A stretch of DNA of 64,000 nt from Brevibacillus parabrevis (GCF_003710905.1 NZ_RHHV01000008.1:287956-351955), one strand, 5' to 3'; numbered from the stretch's first letter, positions 8,606 through 17,849 are shown. Numbers and translations are program-made. Notes: a model not told the origin generated them from the letters alone.

Positions 8606-9616
8606 ATGCCGGTTACAATCTACGACGTGGCAAGAGAAGCGGGGGTTTCGATGGCGACTGTCTCCCGTGTAGTCAACGGGAATCCCAACGTAAAGCCTTT
8701 GACCCGAAAAAAGGTACTGGCTGCGATTGAACGTCTGGGGTATCGACCAAATGCCGTTGCTCGCGGTCTCGCCAGCAAAAAAACAACAACCGTCGGTGTC
8801 ATCATCCCGGATATCTCCAGTTTGTTTTTTTCCGAATTGGCCCGTGGAATCGAAGACATTGCAACGATGTACAAATATAACATCATCCTCTGCAACTCTG
8901 ACCAGCGGATGGAAAAAGAATTGCAGTTGATCAATACGCTGTTGGAAAAGCAAGTGGACGGGCTGCTGTTCCTGGGGGCGGAGATTAAGGAAGACCACCT
9001 TCAGGCGCTGACCAGCACTTCGGTGCCGACCGTTCTCGCGGCTACCCGCGATGCGGACAATGTGCTGCCTTCTGTGAGCATCGACCATTTCCAGGCCGCT
9101 TACGATGCGACGGAAGCTTTGGCTTCGCGCGGACACAAGCGGATTGCGATGATCTCAGGCCCGCCGAACGATCCGCTCAACGGCCTGATGCGTTACGAAG
9201 GCTACAAAAAGGCGTTGAAGGACAACGGGATCGAGCTGGACGAGGAGCTGGTTGCGACAGGCAACTACTTTTACGAGTCAGGGCTTTCGACAACGAAGGC
9301 ATTCCTCGCGCTGGCTGAGCCGCCGACAGCGATTTTTGCTGCCAACGATGAAATGGCGATTGGAGCGATCCATGCCATCCAGGATTCCGGTCTGAACGTG
9401 CCGGGCGATATCGAGGTCATCGGCCACGACAACATTCGCCTCGTGGAAATGGTGCGCCCGCGCCTAACTTCCGTAGTTCAGCCGATGTACGATATTGGTG
9501 CGGTCGCGATGCGCCTGCTGACCAAGTACATGAACAACGAAAACGTGGAAGAGCACGTTGTGCTGTTGCCGCACCGGATCGAGTATCGGGAGAGCACCAA
9601 GCCGCAGCAGGCTTGA
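8606..9616 (+). CDS. ccpA: Catabolite control protein A
   Basis: The protein has 336 residues from the ATG at 8606; GTG 8603 is in frame but lies nearer the GTGAGGGTG site. It is a LacI-family regulator: N-terminal helix-turn-helix [22 protein letters not shown], hinge [15 protein letters not shown], then a periplasmic-binding-like core. The stretch [17 protein letters not shown] is nearly identical to B. subtilis CcpA, which binds HPr-Ser-P and controls carbon catabolite repression, including acu genes. The neighbouring acuABC operon fits this regulon. Followed closely by mtnN, possibly co-transcribed. Confidence 0.97.
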   Translation: MPVTIYDVAREAGVSMATVSRVVNGNPNVKPLTRKKVLAAIERLGYRPNAVARGLASKKTTTVGVIIPDISSLFFSELARGIEDIATMYKYNIILCNSDQRMEKELQLINTLLEKQVDGLLFLGAEIKEDHLQALTSTSVPTVLAATRDADNVLPSVSIDHFQAAYDATEALASRGHKRIAMISGPPNDPLNGLMRYEGYKKALKDNGIELDEELVATGNYFYESGLSTTKAFLALAEPPTAIFAANDEMAIGAIHAIQDSGLNVPGDIEVIGHDNIRLVEMVRPRLTSVVQPMYDIGAVAMRLLTKYMNNENVEEHVVLLPHRIEYRESTKPQQA

Positions 9617-9660
9617 TCGCATCGCCCGCAACAGATTGCCAGCAAGAGGAGGATAAGTGG

Positions 9661-10599
9661 ATGCGGTACGGAATTATCGGCGCAATGGACGAAGAAATTG
9701 CGCTGTATTTGGAAGCGATGCAACAAGCCACGACGACGGTCAAAGCCGGAGTGGCTTACTATAGCGGGAAGATGGAAGGCAAAGAAGTCGTGCTTTGCAA
9801 GTCAGGTGTCGGCAAGGTGAATGCAGCGGTCACGACGCAAATTTTGCTCGATCAGTTTCAGGTGGAGCGCGTCATTTTTACGGGCGTAGCTGGTGCCGTT
9901 CACCCGGAATTGAACATTGGCGATATTGTCGTGTCGACAGACTGCTTGCAGCATGATATCGACGTGACGCCGCTCGGCTTTGCCCCGGGGCAAATTCCGT
10001 TTACGGAGCAATGGACATGGCAAGCCGACCAGGAGCTGATGCAACAAGCGATCGAGGCTGGAAAAGGATTGGAAGCGGGTGTTCAGGTAGTGAGCGGCCG
10101 CATTTTGTCCGGTGACCAGTTTGTCGCCAGCCGGGAAAAGGTACAATGGCTGTACGAGCAGTTCCAGGCTCATTGCACGGAGATGGAAGGAGCGGCAGTC
10201 GGACAAGTGTGTGCGATGAACGGCGTGCCGTTTGTCGTCGTGCGATCGATGTCCGATAAGGCAGACGGCTCTGCGCATGTCAACTTCGTCGAGTTTACCA
10301 AGCTTGCTTCGCAGCGTTCGTATGCGATTGTCCGCAACATGCTGCTGTCCGATGCCGGTTCGTCCGAGCCAGGCGTGATCGTCTACTCGACGAAAAACTG
10401 CGTCGATTGCGACATGGTCAAGCAGTGGTTGACGGCAAAAGGGATTTCGTTCGAAGTGCGCGATGTCATGACCAGCCGCGCCTACCAAGAGGATGTCGAG
10501 CGTTTTGGCTTCATGGGCGTTCCGGTAACCGTTGTGGGCGACAAAGCGGTCAAAGGCTTTGCGCCAGCCGAGCTGGAAGAACTGGTGAAGCAATCATAA
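9661..10599 (+). CDS. mtnN: MTA/SAH nucleosidase fused to a C-terminal glutaredoxin
   Basis: The 312-residue protein starts at ATG 9661 after AGAGGAGG. Residues 1-230 are a 5'-methylthioadenosine/S-adenosylhomocysteine nucleosidase: IIGAMDEEIALY (Glu12), GVAGAV, CTEMEGAAVGQV (Glu174/176) and RSMSDKAD carrying the catalytic Asp. Residues 237-312 are an NrdH/glutaredoxin-like domain with a CVDC redox pair (Cys247, Cys250), the FGFMGVPVTVV cis-Pro strand and a C-terminal helix. Free-standing MtnN has about 230 residues, so this is a true in-frame fusion, not read-through. Both halves look intact. It may couple methionine/cysteine salvage to thiol redox state. Terminator follows. Confidence 0.92.
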   Translation: MRYGIIGAMDEEIALYLEAMQQATTTVKAGVAYYSGKMEGKEVVLCKSGVGKVNAAVTTQILLDQFQVERVIFTGVAGAVHPELNIGDIVVSTDCLQHDIDVTPLGFAPGQIPFTEQWTWQADQELMQQAIEAGKGLEAGVQVVSGRILSGDQFVASREKVQWLYEQFQAHCTEMEGAAVGQVCAMNGVPFVVVRSMSDKADGSAHVNFVEFTKLASQRSYAIVRNMLLSDAGSSEPGVIVYSTKNCVDCDMVKQWLTAKGISFEVRDVMTSRAYQEDVERFGFMGVPVTVVGDKAVKGFAPAELEELVKQS

Positions 10600-10607
10600 A
10601 ATCACAC

Positions 10608-10656
10608 AAAAGCGGGGAGATCAGCATCGTTTCGGTGCGCGATCTCCCCGCTTTTT
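10608..10656. terminator. Bidirectional intrinsic terminator
   Basis: AAAAGCGGGGAGATC pairs with GATCTCCCCGCTTTTT; it separates mtnN from the convergent acuC. Confidence 0.93.
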
Positions 10657-10683
10657 CGTATGTTTTTTCGCAAATGTCATCTG

Positions 10684-11841
10684 CTATTTGCTTGCTTCCG
10701 TAGGCGCGTACATCATGGCGCGCTCCAGCGTGATCCGGTTTTTTTCCGTAATCTCTGCCCGGCGGGGGATAGCGGGAAACGGTTCGTCAAACAGGCGGGT
10801 TGGCAGCGGCAAGTCTGTCTGCGGCTGCCAGCGCTTGAGCCAGCCAGAAGGCAGGTCGCCATCTTCCAGCGGCTGATCGCTCATCTCGCTCCACACAAGC
10901 GTCCATGCCCGCGGCACCACTCGCCAAATGTCGTAGCCGCCGCCGCCGACCGCGATCCAGCGGCCATCGCACAGCTCGTGAGCGAGGCGGTGGGCGAGCC
11001 TTGGGATATCTTGATAAATGCGCATCGAGCAGGAAAGGTGCGTGAGCGGATCAAACGTATGGGCATCACAGCCGTTTTGGGTCAAAATCACGTCCGGCTT
11101 GAAGCCTCTTGCCAGCTTGGACACTAGCTCGCCGTACACTTCCAGAAAAGAGTCGTCTTCTGTGAACGCATCGAGCGGCACATTGACCGAAAATCCGTAA
11201 CCGCTTCCATCCCCGCGTTCCGAGAGATTCCCCGTTCCCGGAAACAAGTATTTTCCCGTCTCGTGAATGGAGACAGTCAAGACGTTCGGGTCATCGTAAA
11301 ACGCCCATTGTACGCCATCTCCATGATGCGCGTCGGTGTCGATGTACATGACGCGTGCGTTCCAATGTTTGCGCAAATAGGCGATGGCGACGGAGCAATC
11401 GTTGTAAATGCAAAAGCCCGAGGCTCTCCCGCGAAACGCGTGATGCAGGCCGCCAGCAGGATTGAAGGCGTGCTCTGCTTGTCCCTTCATGACAGCATCG
11501 ACGGCGTTCAACGTCCCTCCGACAATGAGGGCAGCCGATTCGTGCATGTTCTGAAAACAGGGGACGTCCTCCGTGCCAAGACCGTAGCTCGCTGCCTGGG
11601 GCAGCTCTTTTTTGCTATGGCCCTGATCGCGGACGAACTGGATGTAGCGTGCGTCATGAACGAGAGCAAGCTCTTCGTCGGTTGCCATGCGCGGGGCAAT
11701 GATGTCTGACTCAGCGAGTAGGCCGTAGCTGCTCATCAGATCGTGCATGAGGAGCAGACGGCGTTGGTTAAAAGGGTGGTCATCGTTAAAGTAATACGTG
11801 GTGTAGTCGGGGGAGTAGATCAGACGAGCGTTCCGGCTCAC
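10684..11841 (-). CDS. acuC: AcuC, acetoin utilisation class I histone-deacetylase-like enzyme
   Basis: The 385-residue zinc hydrolase of the arginase/deacetylase fold removes the acetyl group placed by AcuA on acetyl-CoA synthetase Lys. Seen motifs: HPFNQRR, GGLHHAF (active-site His pair), DTDAHHGDGVQ (zinc Asp and His), SIHETGKYLFPGTG, and GGGGYD near residue 300 with the active-site Tyr. It overlaps acuB by 4 bases (ATGA), so the two are translationally coupled. Last gene of acuABC; acsA is not in the window. Confidence 0.95.
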   Translation of the reverse strand: MSRNARLIYSPDYTTYYFNDDHPFNQRRLLLMHDLMSSYGLLAESDIIAPRMATDEELALVHDARYIQFVRDQGHSKKELPQAASYGLGTEDVPCFQNMHESAALIVGGTLNAVDAVMKGQAEHAFNPAGGLHHAFRGRASGFCIYNDCSVAIAYLRKHWNARVMYIDTDAHHGDGVQWAFYDDPNVLTVSIHETGKYLFPGTGNLSERGDGSGYGFSVNVPLDAFTEDDSFLEVYGELVSKLARGFKPDVILTQNGCDAHTFDPLTHLSCSMRIYQDIPRLAHRLAHELCDGRWIAVGGGGYDIWRVVPRAWTLVWSEMSDQPLEDGDLPSGWLKRWQPQTDLPLPTRLFDEPFPAIPRRAEITEKNRITLERAMMYAPTEASK

Positions 11842-12482
11842 AAAATTACCCCCCCATCCGTCGGTCCGACGACAGAAAATCCTCTTTGGAGCAGCAATTG
11901 TGTCACGACGCGCGGGTCAATCGTCTGGACGCGGAAGACCAGATTCTTTTTGCCGGGATTTTTTCCTGGAAACACGATGACACTGGTGACATTCACTTGT
12001 GCTTCGCGGAAAATCTGGCTGACCTCAGCCAGCATCCCGACGCGATCATCCACTTCTACTTCGATGTGCGAGCTGGGCTTGTTGACCCCGAACAGCTCGA
12101 TCAGGCTGGAAAACAGGTCGGATTCCGTAATCATCCCGACGAGGCGGTTTCCTTCCACAATCGGCAAGGAACCGATCTTGTGCTCATAAATCTGGAGGGC
12201 GGCATCTTCGATGAAATCAAGCGGGTGAGCAGTGATGACCTGTTTTTGCATGATATCGGCAACAGGCTTGTGCAGCACGGTATCGTCATCGTCGTGGGTA
12301 AGCAAGCGGGAGGGGAGGGCATCGCGCAGATCGCGGTCCGAGACGATGCCCACCAGCTTATCGTCATCGAGAACAGGCAAGTGCCTGATTCGGTTGGCTC
12401 GAAGCAGCAAGAGGGCTTCTCCGATCGTGGTAGCTGGTTGGGTGGTAACGACGTTTTTTCGCATGATATCTTCTACGCGCAT
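11838..12482 (-). CDS. acuB: AcuB, CBS-ACT domain protein of acetoin utilisation
   Basis: The 214-residue protein has two CBS domains (residues 1-65 and 72-130; MRKNVVTTQPATTIGEAL, IMQKQVITAHPLDFIEDA) that probably bind adenine nucleotide, and a C-terminal ACT-like domain (VEVDDRVGMLAEVSQIFREA). The operon role is known only genetically: acuABC mutants of B. subtilis use acetoin or butanediol poorly. Position between acuA and acuC and overlap with acuC support the call. Confidence 0.94.
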   Translation of the reverse strand: MRVEDIMRKNVVTTQPATTIGEALLLLRANRIRHLPVLDDDKLVGIVSDRDLRDALPSRLLTHDDDDTVLHKPVADIMQKQVITAHPLDFIEDAALQIYEHKIGSLPIVEGNRLVGMITESDLFSSLIELFGVNKPSSHIEVEVDDRVGMLAEVSQIFREAQVNVTSVIVFPGKNPGKKNLVFRVQTIDPRVVTQLLLQRGFSVVGPTDGGVIL

Positions 12483-12523
12483 GAGTGATGGCCTCCTTGC
12501 ATCCTTTGAAAAAGATGTCCAGA

Positions 12524-13156
12524 CTAATAAAGAAAGCGATTCTGAAAACGCATGGCATCAAAAGCGACAACCGTTTCAGCAGGAACTCGTTTTCCGATTT
12601 TGGCCATCAGACAGTTGGCGGGATGAGAGCATATTTCCGGATCGTCTGTCGCCATCCAGGTAAGTCCGACGCTGCCCATTACTTTTTCCATGACCTTTCT
12701 GTACTGCCAGACATCAAGCCCTGTACCTTTCAGATCCCAATGCCAGTAGTACTCGGTCGTGATAATCACGTAGTCTTCCATCGCGTCGTCCGCAAAAGAT
12801 ACTTCAAGGAGCTTCTTGGCTACGCCGCCCGCGCGAACTTTGTCACTGATCTCGATGGCGCCAAGCTCAAGCAGGTCGGGCAGCTTGGCCATGGACCAGC
12901 GCTCCAGCGGATCGGGATGGAGGAAGGTGACATAGCCGAGAACGAGGTCGCCTTCCCGCGCCAAAATAATGCGTCCTTCCGGCAGATCGGCAATTTCGAT
13001 CAGAGCTTCGTGTTGCTGCTCCGGGATGCGGAATGCCTTCAGCCCTTCATCAAAGCGCAGGTCAGCCAAATGCCTCCCCGTAACCGGTCCCTCGATGAGA
13101 AGCTCTTTTCCGTTCACGATCATGCTCGCAGAATGATAGCGTTTGACGTGTTCCAT
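12524..13156 (-). CDS. acuA: AcuA, GNAT protein acetyltransferase
   Basis: The 210-residue GNAT enzyme acetylates the active-site Lys of acetyl-CoA synthetase and switches it off; AcuC reverses this. The region LGAIEISDKVRAGGVAKKLLE is the acetyl-CoA pyrophosphate loop. Length and the start MEHVKRYHSA fit AcuA. GGGGGGAAC ribosome site. First gene of the minus-strand acu operon, beginning only 25 bases past the terminator of the penicillin-binding-protein gene, so its promoter probably lies inside that gene's 3' end. Confidence 0.95.
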   Translation of the reverse strand: MEHVKRYHSASMIVNGKELLIEGPVTGRHLADLRFDEGLKAFRIPEQQHEALIEIADLPEGRIILAREGDLVLGYVTFLHPDPLERWSMAKLPDLLELGAIEISDKVRAGGVAKKLLEVSFADDAMEDYVIITTEYYWHWDLKGTGLDVWQYRKVMEKVMGSVGLTWMATDDPEICSHPANCLMAKIGKRVPAETVVAFDAMRFQNRFLY

Positions 13157-13180
13157 CAGTTCCCCCCCTTTGCTTGTAGA

Positions 13181-13210
13181 AAAAGAGAGATGGCGATTGC
13201 GACCATCTCT
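13181..13210 (-). terminator. Intrinsic terminator of the PBP gene
   Basis: On the minus strand AGAGATGG pairs with CCATCTCT and is followed by CTTTTTC. It lies between the PBP stop and acuA, so it separates the two units. Confidence 0.8.
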
Positions 13211-13229
13211 GCTGATTCTTCTTCCTAGT

Positions 13230-16200
13230 CTATTCTGTGGTGGTTGCCGTTACGTTGTTTGAATGTGGCGATTCTCCGTAACTGTTGACGGCGGTGATGT
13301 AGTAACTGCCGTTCGGAACGTTTGTTGCGTGCGTGTAGCTCGTTGCCGATACGGTGTCGAGCAGCAAATAGCCGCTTGCCGCATCCGGGCTGAAATACAC
13401 GTTGTAGGCAATGACCTGCTCGGTGGAACTGTTGCCTTTCCAGGACAGCTTCACGTTGTTGCCGCTTGCCTTGAGCGACAGCGATTTCGGAGCGGAAGGA
13501 GGTGAAGCGGAAGGCGTATTCGGGTTTGGATTCGAATTGCCGTTTGTGCCGTCTCCCGACCCTTGCTCGCCTGGATTCGTTTGATTGTTGCCGCTGTTAT
13601 TGCCGCTGCCGTTATCCGTCGGTGGAGTCGTCGTGTCACCCGGCTGCGGCGTTCCCGTGTCTGTGCCCGGCAGCTCCCACGTATGGGAGGACGAGCCGAC
13701 AGAAGCGATAGCAGAAGGGGAGGACTCGTTTCCGGCGATATCGACTGCTGTGACATAGTAGCCCAGATCACCGCTGCCTGATGCCGAATCGGCGAAGGTC
13801 AGTTCGGCCGGATCTTTCACTGTTGCGACTTTGACAAAGCCGTTTTGCGGATCGGCGCGGTAGATGCGGTATCCGACGAGATCGGCTTCCTTGCCAGACT
13901 GCCAGGAGAGCGAAATCTGTTTGCCAGAGCCGCTTGCGGTCACTCCGCTTGGCGCTGACGGCGCTCCGCCGACCTCTGTGCGCGGGTCTTCCTTGTCCGG
14001 GAGACGCTGCTCCCAGTCAGGCGGCTGACTTGCCACTTTGCTGTTTTTGGCTTGAATCTGTTCCTTGGAAGGAAGCGGATCAGGCGAGCGGTAGAAAATG
14101 CCTTCGGTGACAAAATCGTCCGGAGTGCCTTCCTTCGCCAGATAACGTTCCCCGTTGTACGTAATCAATCTGGCTTTTTGGTGAGAATCGTCCACCTTCG
14201 TCGGAACGAAGCGGCGATTGAACAAGTCGGTAATCACATGTCCTGCCTGCTTGGACAGCTCGCTTGGCAGCAATCCGGATTTGGAATCGACTGTTGCGCT
14301 GACAATCCCTGCCGGCTTTTTAAAGGTTGCGTCAGGGGGAGACAAGTTCGGGTGCTTGTCCATGATTTCTTTCATGACCTTGCCCCAGACAACCATTGGC
14401 ACGTATTTGTCCGCATCCGGCATCGGGTAAGGCTCGTCAAATCCGACCCAGACACCCATGGACAACTCCGGCGTGTAGCCGACGAACCAGAGGTCGTTGC
14501 TGTTGTTGGTTGTCCCGGTTTTGCCTGCCACATCGACTTTGCGCGGTACAAATTTGCGAATGTGGGTACCTGTTCCCGCGTTTACGACCGAGCGCATCAT
14601 GTCTGTGATCAGGTAAGCGGTTTGCTCGCTGTAGACTTGAACAGGCTGTGCTTCGTGACGATAGACTACCTTGCCCTGACTGTCTTCGATTCTGTCGATG
14701 AGGTATGCATCCACAAAGGAGCCGTGGTTAGCGAACGTCGCGTAGGCATTGGTCATTTCCTCCGCCGTCGTCCCGTATGTAAGTCCGCCGATTACGCCTG
14801 TTGCAGCGTGGTTGTCTGCATCGACCAGCGTGGTGATCCCCATTTTTTTGACGTATTCGAGTGCGGTAGGAATCCCGACCTTCAAGTACGTCTTGATCGC
14901 GGGAATATTCCAGGACATTCGCAGCGCTTCACGTGCACTCATGATTCCTTGCCATTTGTTGTTCCAGTTTTTCGGCAGGTGAGAGCCGTTTTGGCCGTCT
15001 GCGAGCAGCACGGGTGCGTCATCGATTGGCGAAGCTGGCTGCAAAAGCCCCAGTTCAAAGGCAGGAGCGTAGGCTGCCAGCGGCTTCATCGCCGAACCAG
15101 GCTGGCGCGGCACAGTCGCGTGGTTTGTCTGCTCCACTTTAAAATCGCGTCCGCCGATCATCCCGAGAATCGCGCCCGTTTTATTATGGATGAGCATGGC
15201 TCCGACTTCTTCCAGCGCGTTCTCGATTTTCTCCGTCTTGCCGTTGGAGCGGCGAATCGTGTAGGTGCGGTTTTTTCCGAAGTTTTTCGGATCGGTCGCA
15301 ACAGCTTGCATAATATTGTAGACATTTTTGTCAATCGTGGTGTGGACCTTGTAGCCTTTGCGCAAAATGTCGCGGCGCTTGTCCTCGACCAGTTGACGGT
15401 ATTCGTTGCGTCCGATGGTGGACTTGTCGCGCCCTTTTTCCGCGAGATCAGCATCGACCAGCTGACGGGCGGCCCGATCCTCGATCTCCATCATCAGGAA
15501 CGGAACTTCGCGGTACGCTTGCTGGGCAGGCTTGGCCAGCTGCGCTTTCAGGTCGGCCTTGAGCGCACCATCGTACTGGGCCTGGGTAATGTAGCCATTT
15601 TCCATCATGCGGTCCAGCACCATTTTCTGGCGCTCCTTGCCGCGCTGATAGCTTTCGGCGCGAAATGGAGAGTACGCGCCAGGATTTTGAATCATGCCAG
15701 CGAGGTAAGAGCCTTCGCTGAGATTCAGTTCCTTCACATCTTTGCCAAAAATCCCTTTGGCGGCAGCCTGTACACCGTAGACGTTGGAGCCGTTGGCGTT
15801 TTTCCCGAAGTAAATTTCGTTCATGTAGGCTTCCAAAATCTGATCTTTGGAAAACATGCGCTCGATCCGGATGGCACTGAAGATTTCCCGCGCTTTTCGG
15901 GTGTGGCTCACTTCAGCGGAGAGGATCGTATTTTTTACGAGCTGCTGCGTAATCGTACTACCGCCTGTCACGACAGGTTGGTTGGTGAATTCCTGGATCG
16001 CTCCACGCATTGTGGATTGAAGGGAAACGCCGGAATGTTGGTAGTAGGTTTTGTCTTCTGTTGCGATGATGGCATTGATCAAATAAGGAGAAACGTCTGC
16101 CTTTTTCACCAAGCGCCGATCGCCTTCTTCAGCCCGCAATTGGCCGATGAGAGAGCCGTCGTTGTAGTAGGCGAATCCAGTCAGATAATTGGTGAAAATT

Positions 16201-16403
16201 TTGTCCTCCAGTTCCTCCTTGCTGCGCACTGGCTCGTCTTTCACGAGTGCGGCAACATAACCTGTCACGATTCCTCCGGCGACAGCTGCCCCCATAAGCC
16301 CAAGCAGAAACACCATCTGTACGATGATCCATATTATTCTGCCACGGCTACGGCGTCGCTTTTTTTTCGACGGTTCAGAGGAAGATGTGTGGTTATTCGA
16401 CAT
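13230..16403 (-). CDS. Class A penicillin-binding protein with two fibronectin III domains
   Basis: The 1057-residue bifunctional peptidoglycan synthase has a short basic cytoplasmic tail (KKKRRRSRGR), a membrane helix at about 22-50, a GT51 glycosyltransferase (TEDKTYYQHSGV, GGSTITQQLVKN, YMNEIYFG), a transpeptidase with PGSAMKPL (active Ser), SWNIPA and KTGTTNNSND, then two Fn3 domains separated by a Thr/Pro/Gly/Asn linker of about 60 residues. One Fn3 is common in Bacillus PBP1A; two plus a linker make this protein long. AGGGGG site precedes ATG; a TATAAT-like box lies at 16434-16439. It polymerises and cross-links cell wall outside the membrane. Confidence 0.95.
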   Translation of the reverse strand: MSNNHTSSSEPSKKKRRRSRGRIIWIIVQMVFLLGLMGAAVAGGIVTGYVAALVKDEPVRSKEELEDKIFTNYLTGFAYYNDGSLIGQLRAEEGDRRLVKKADVSPYLINAIIATEDKTYYQHSGVSLQSTMRGAIQEFTNQPVVTGGSTITQQLVKNTILSAEVSHTRKAREIFSAIRIERMFSKDQILEAYMNEIYFGKNANGSNVYGVQAAAKGIFGKDVKELNLSEGSYLAGMIQNPGAYSPFRAESYQRGKERQKMVLDRMMENGYITQAQYDGALKADLKAQLAKPAQQAYREVPFLMMEIEDRAARQLVDADLAEKGRDKSTIGRNEYRQLVEDKRRDILRKGYKVHTTIDKNVYNIMQAVATDPKNFGKNRTYTIRRSNGKTEKIENALEEVGAMLIHNKTGAILGMIGGRDFKVEQTNHATVPRQPGSAMKPLAAYAPAFELGLLQPASPIDDAPVLLADGQNGSHLPKNWNNKWQGIMSAREALRMSWNIPAIKTYLKVGIPTALEYVKKMGITTLVDADNHAATGVIGGLTYGTTAEEMTNAYATFANHGSFVDAYLIDRIEDSQGKVVYRHEAQPVQVYSEQTAYLITDMMRSVVNAGTGTHIRKFVPRKVDVAGKTGTTNNSNDLWFVGYTPELSMGVWVGFDEPYPMPDADKYVPMVVWGKVMKEIMDKHPNLSPPDATFKKPAGIVSATVDSKSGLLPSELSKQAGHVITDLFNRRFVPTKVDDSHQKARLITYNGERYLAKEGTPDDFVTEGIFYRSPDPLPSKEQIQAKNSKVASQPPDWEQRLPDKEDPRTEVGGAPSAPSGVTASGSGKQISLSWQSGKEADLVGYRIYRADPQNGFVKVATVKDPAELTFADSASGSGDLGYYVTAVDIAGNESSPSAIASVGSSSHTWELPGTDTGTPQPGDTTTPPTDNGSGNNSGNNQTNPGEQGSGDGTNGNSNPNPNTPSASPPSAPKSLSLKASGNNVKLSWKGNSSTEQVIAYNVYFSPDAASGYLLLDTVSATSYTHATNVPNGSYYITAVNSYGESPHSNNVTATTTE

Positions 16404-16619
16404 AGTCTACGACCCCCTAGCATACCCCCTAATTATACCATACGAGGAACCATGAGGGTAGAAGCGATGATAGCGTCTACAGAGAAGTTCCGTGCATCGT
16501 CTGAATCTGTCAAAAAGTGTTGCGTTTTGCCTGTTTATGGCCGAACGCGGTTTAGGTTTATACGAGAAGCAGGATCGAGCTTGCCACCAGGAGCACAGCC
16601 ATGGTGATGTGAAAGCCGC

Positions 16620-16920
16620 GCTCGTTTCTCTGGAGAAACTTGCGGAGTTGAGCGGCGTCAGCAAGACGATGATCGGGCAGATTGAAAGAGGGGCTGTTGA
16701 AATCGAAGGGGGAGGCTCGTTAGGCTCCGGTGCTCATCAGGAGGGAACGGAAGAGTTTTTGACGGTTTTTTCCGGGGAGCTGGCAGTCGAGATCAAAGGA
16801 GAGACGTATACGTTGCGGGCTGGCGATTCGCTTCGCTTCAAGGCAGACAGGCCGCACAGCTATCGCAACGAGGGAGCGGAGCTGGTTCGCGTGAGCATGG
16901 TCATCTACTATCCGGGGTGA
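16620..16920 (+). pseudogene. Remnant of an XRE-cupin transcriptional regulator with internal deletion
   Basis: The frame encodes SLEKLAELSGVSKTMIGQIE, the recognition part of an XRE helix-turn-helix, and then jumps within about 12 residues to HQEGTEEFLTVFSGELAVEI and RFKADRPHSYRN, the end of a cupin sensor domain. Intact XRE-cupin regulators of this type have about 180 residues with the rest of the HTH and half the cupin between these parts. The residues before SLEKL are also not family-like. The open frame reaches 142 residues only from an upstream ATG at 16492. I read it as a deletion relic; a shortened expressed protein is less likely. Confidence 0.75.
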
Positions 16921-16965
16921 TCTTTTGCAACGGATGGACGAGGAGCGAAAGAGGGCTGATCATAG

Positions 16966-17002
16966 AAAAAAGAGCAGGCCGACGGGCGGCACTGCTCTTT
17001 TT
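16966..17002. terminator. Bidirectional intrinsic terminator
   Basis: AAAAAAGAGCAG pairs with CTGCTCTTTTT; it closes rpsD on the minus strand and the cupin remnant on the plus strand. Confidence 0.9.
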
Positions 17003-17014
17003 ATGTCCAGACGA

Positions 17015-17614
17015 TTAACGGCTGTAGAACTCAACGATCAGAACTTCGTTGATTTCGGAAGGCATTTCTTCACGGTCTGGGAGACGAGTGTAAGTACCTT
17101 CAGCAGCAGCATCGTTGAATGTTACGTAGTTTGGCAGGAAGTTGCGAGCTTCCAAAGAGTCCTTGATCAGTTGCAGACCACGGGACTTTTCACGGATGGA
17201 AATCACATCACCCGGTTGAACACGGTAAGATGGGATGTTCACTTTTTTGCCGTTTACCAGGAAGTGGCCATGGTTTACCAGCTGACGAGCAGCAGGGCGA
17301 GTTGGAGCGAAGCCCATGCGGTATACCAGGTTGTCCAGGCGGGATTCCAGCAATTTCATGAAGTTTTCACCGACTACGCCAGCCATTTTGCTAGCTTGGT
17401 CGAAAGTGCGGCGGAATTGTTTTTCGTTAAGGCCAAACATGTGGCGCAGTTTTTGCTTTTCTTGCAACTGGATTCCGTACTCGGACAGTTTACGACGGTT
17501 GTTGTGACCGTGTTGGCCCGGAGGGAAGTTGCGCTTGATGTCTTTTCCTGTACCGTCGAGGGAGATGCCCAGACGACGAGCCAGTTTGTGGCGAGGTCCT
17601 GTGTAACGTGACAT
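17015..17614 (-). CDS. rpsD: 30S ribosomal protein S4
   Basis: The 199-residue protein is a primary 16S rRNA binder and small-subunit assembly starter. It shows the S4 N-terminal domain ([30 protein letters not shown]) and the S4 RNA-binding domain at about 90-155 ([31 protein letters not shown]). It lacks the four zinc Cys, i.e. the Cys-minus paralogue type. As in B. subtilis, rpsD stands alone outside the S10-spc-alpha cluster. A leader of about 200 bases suggests S4 autoregulation. Confidence 0.98.
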   Translation of the reverse strand: MSRYTGPRHKLARRLGISLDGTGKDIKRNFPPGQHGHNNRRKLSEYGIQLQEKQKLRHMFGLNEKQFRRTFDQASKMAGVVGENFMKLLESRLDNLVYRMGFAPTRPAARQLVNHGHFLVNGKKVNIPSYRVQPGDVISIREKSRGLQLIKDSLEARNFLPNYVTFNDAAAEGTYTRLPDREEMPSEINEVLIVEFYSR

Positions 17615-17815
17615 GTATTCAGTCTCCTTTAAATTGGATTCGTAGGTGTTTACTTCCGGCAGGTTAGTTCCTACTTTATCTACACGAACTTCGGACGGTA
17701 GCGTTTCCGCATCGTGCTCCTCACAGATATTCAGCCGCAGTCTGTAAAGGGAGGGAACTAAGAAGGTGTATCCTTCCGTTTTTACCTACAATCAATGCTA
17801 CCCTGTACACATACA
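17615..17815 (-). promoter_or_regulatory. Long structured 5' leader of rpsD (probable S4 autoregulatory element)
   Basis: About 200 bases lie between the promoter and the rpsD ATG, without an open frame. The transcript contains TTAGTTCCCTCCCTTTACAG and GTGAGGAGCACGATGCGG, short blocks that could fold into a stacked helix or pseudoknot. Firmicute rpsD genes are known to be repressed by S4 binding to such leaders. The fold is not computed here. Confidence 0.5.
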
Positions 17816-17819
17816 CTTA

Positions 17820-17849
17820 ATCATACTAGGCGAGGTGTGGGGAAGTCAA
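17820..17849 (-). promoter_or_regulatory. Sigma-A promoter of rpsD
   Basis: On the minus strand TTGACT and TATGAT are separated by 18 bases, placing the start of transcription about 200 bases upstream of rpsD. Confidence 0.7.

Noticed and set aside
14052..16607. Very long plus-strand open frame (851 codons) across the PBP gene
   Set aside because: It is antisense to a protein with complete glycosyltransferase and transpeptidase motifs; its own product has no domain pattern.
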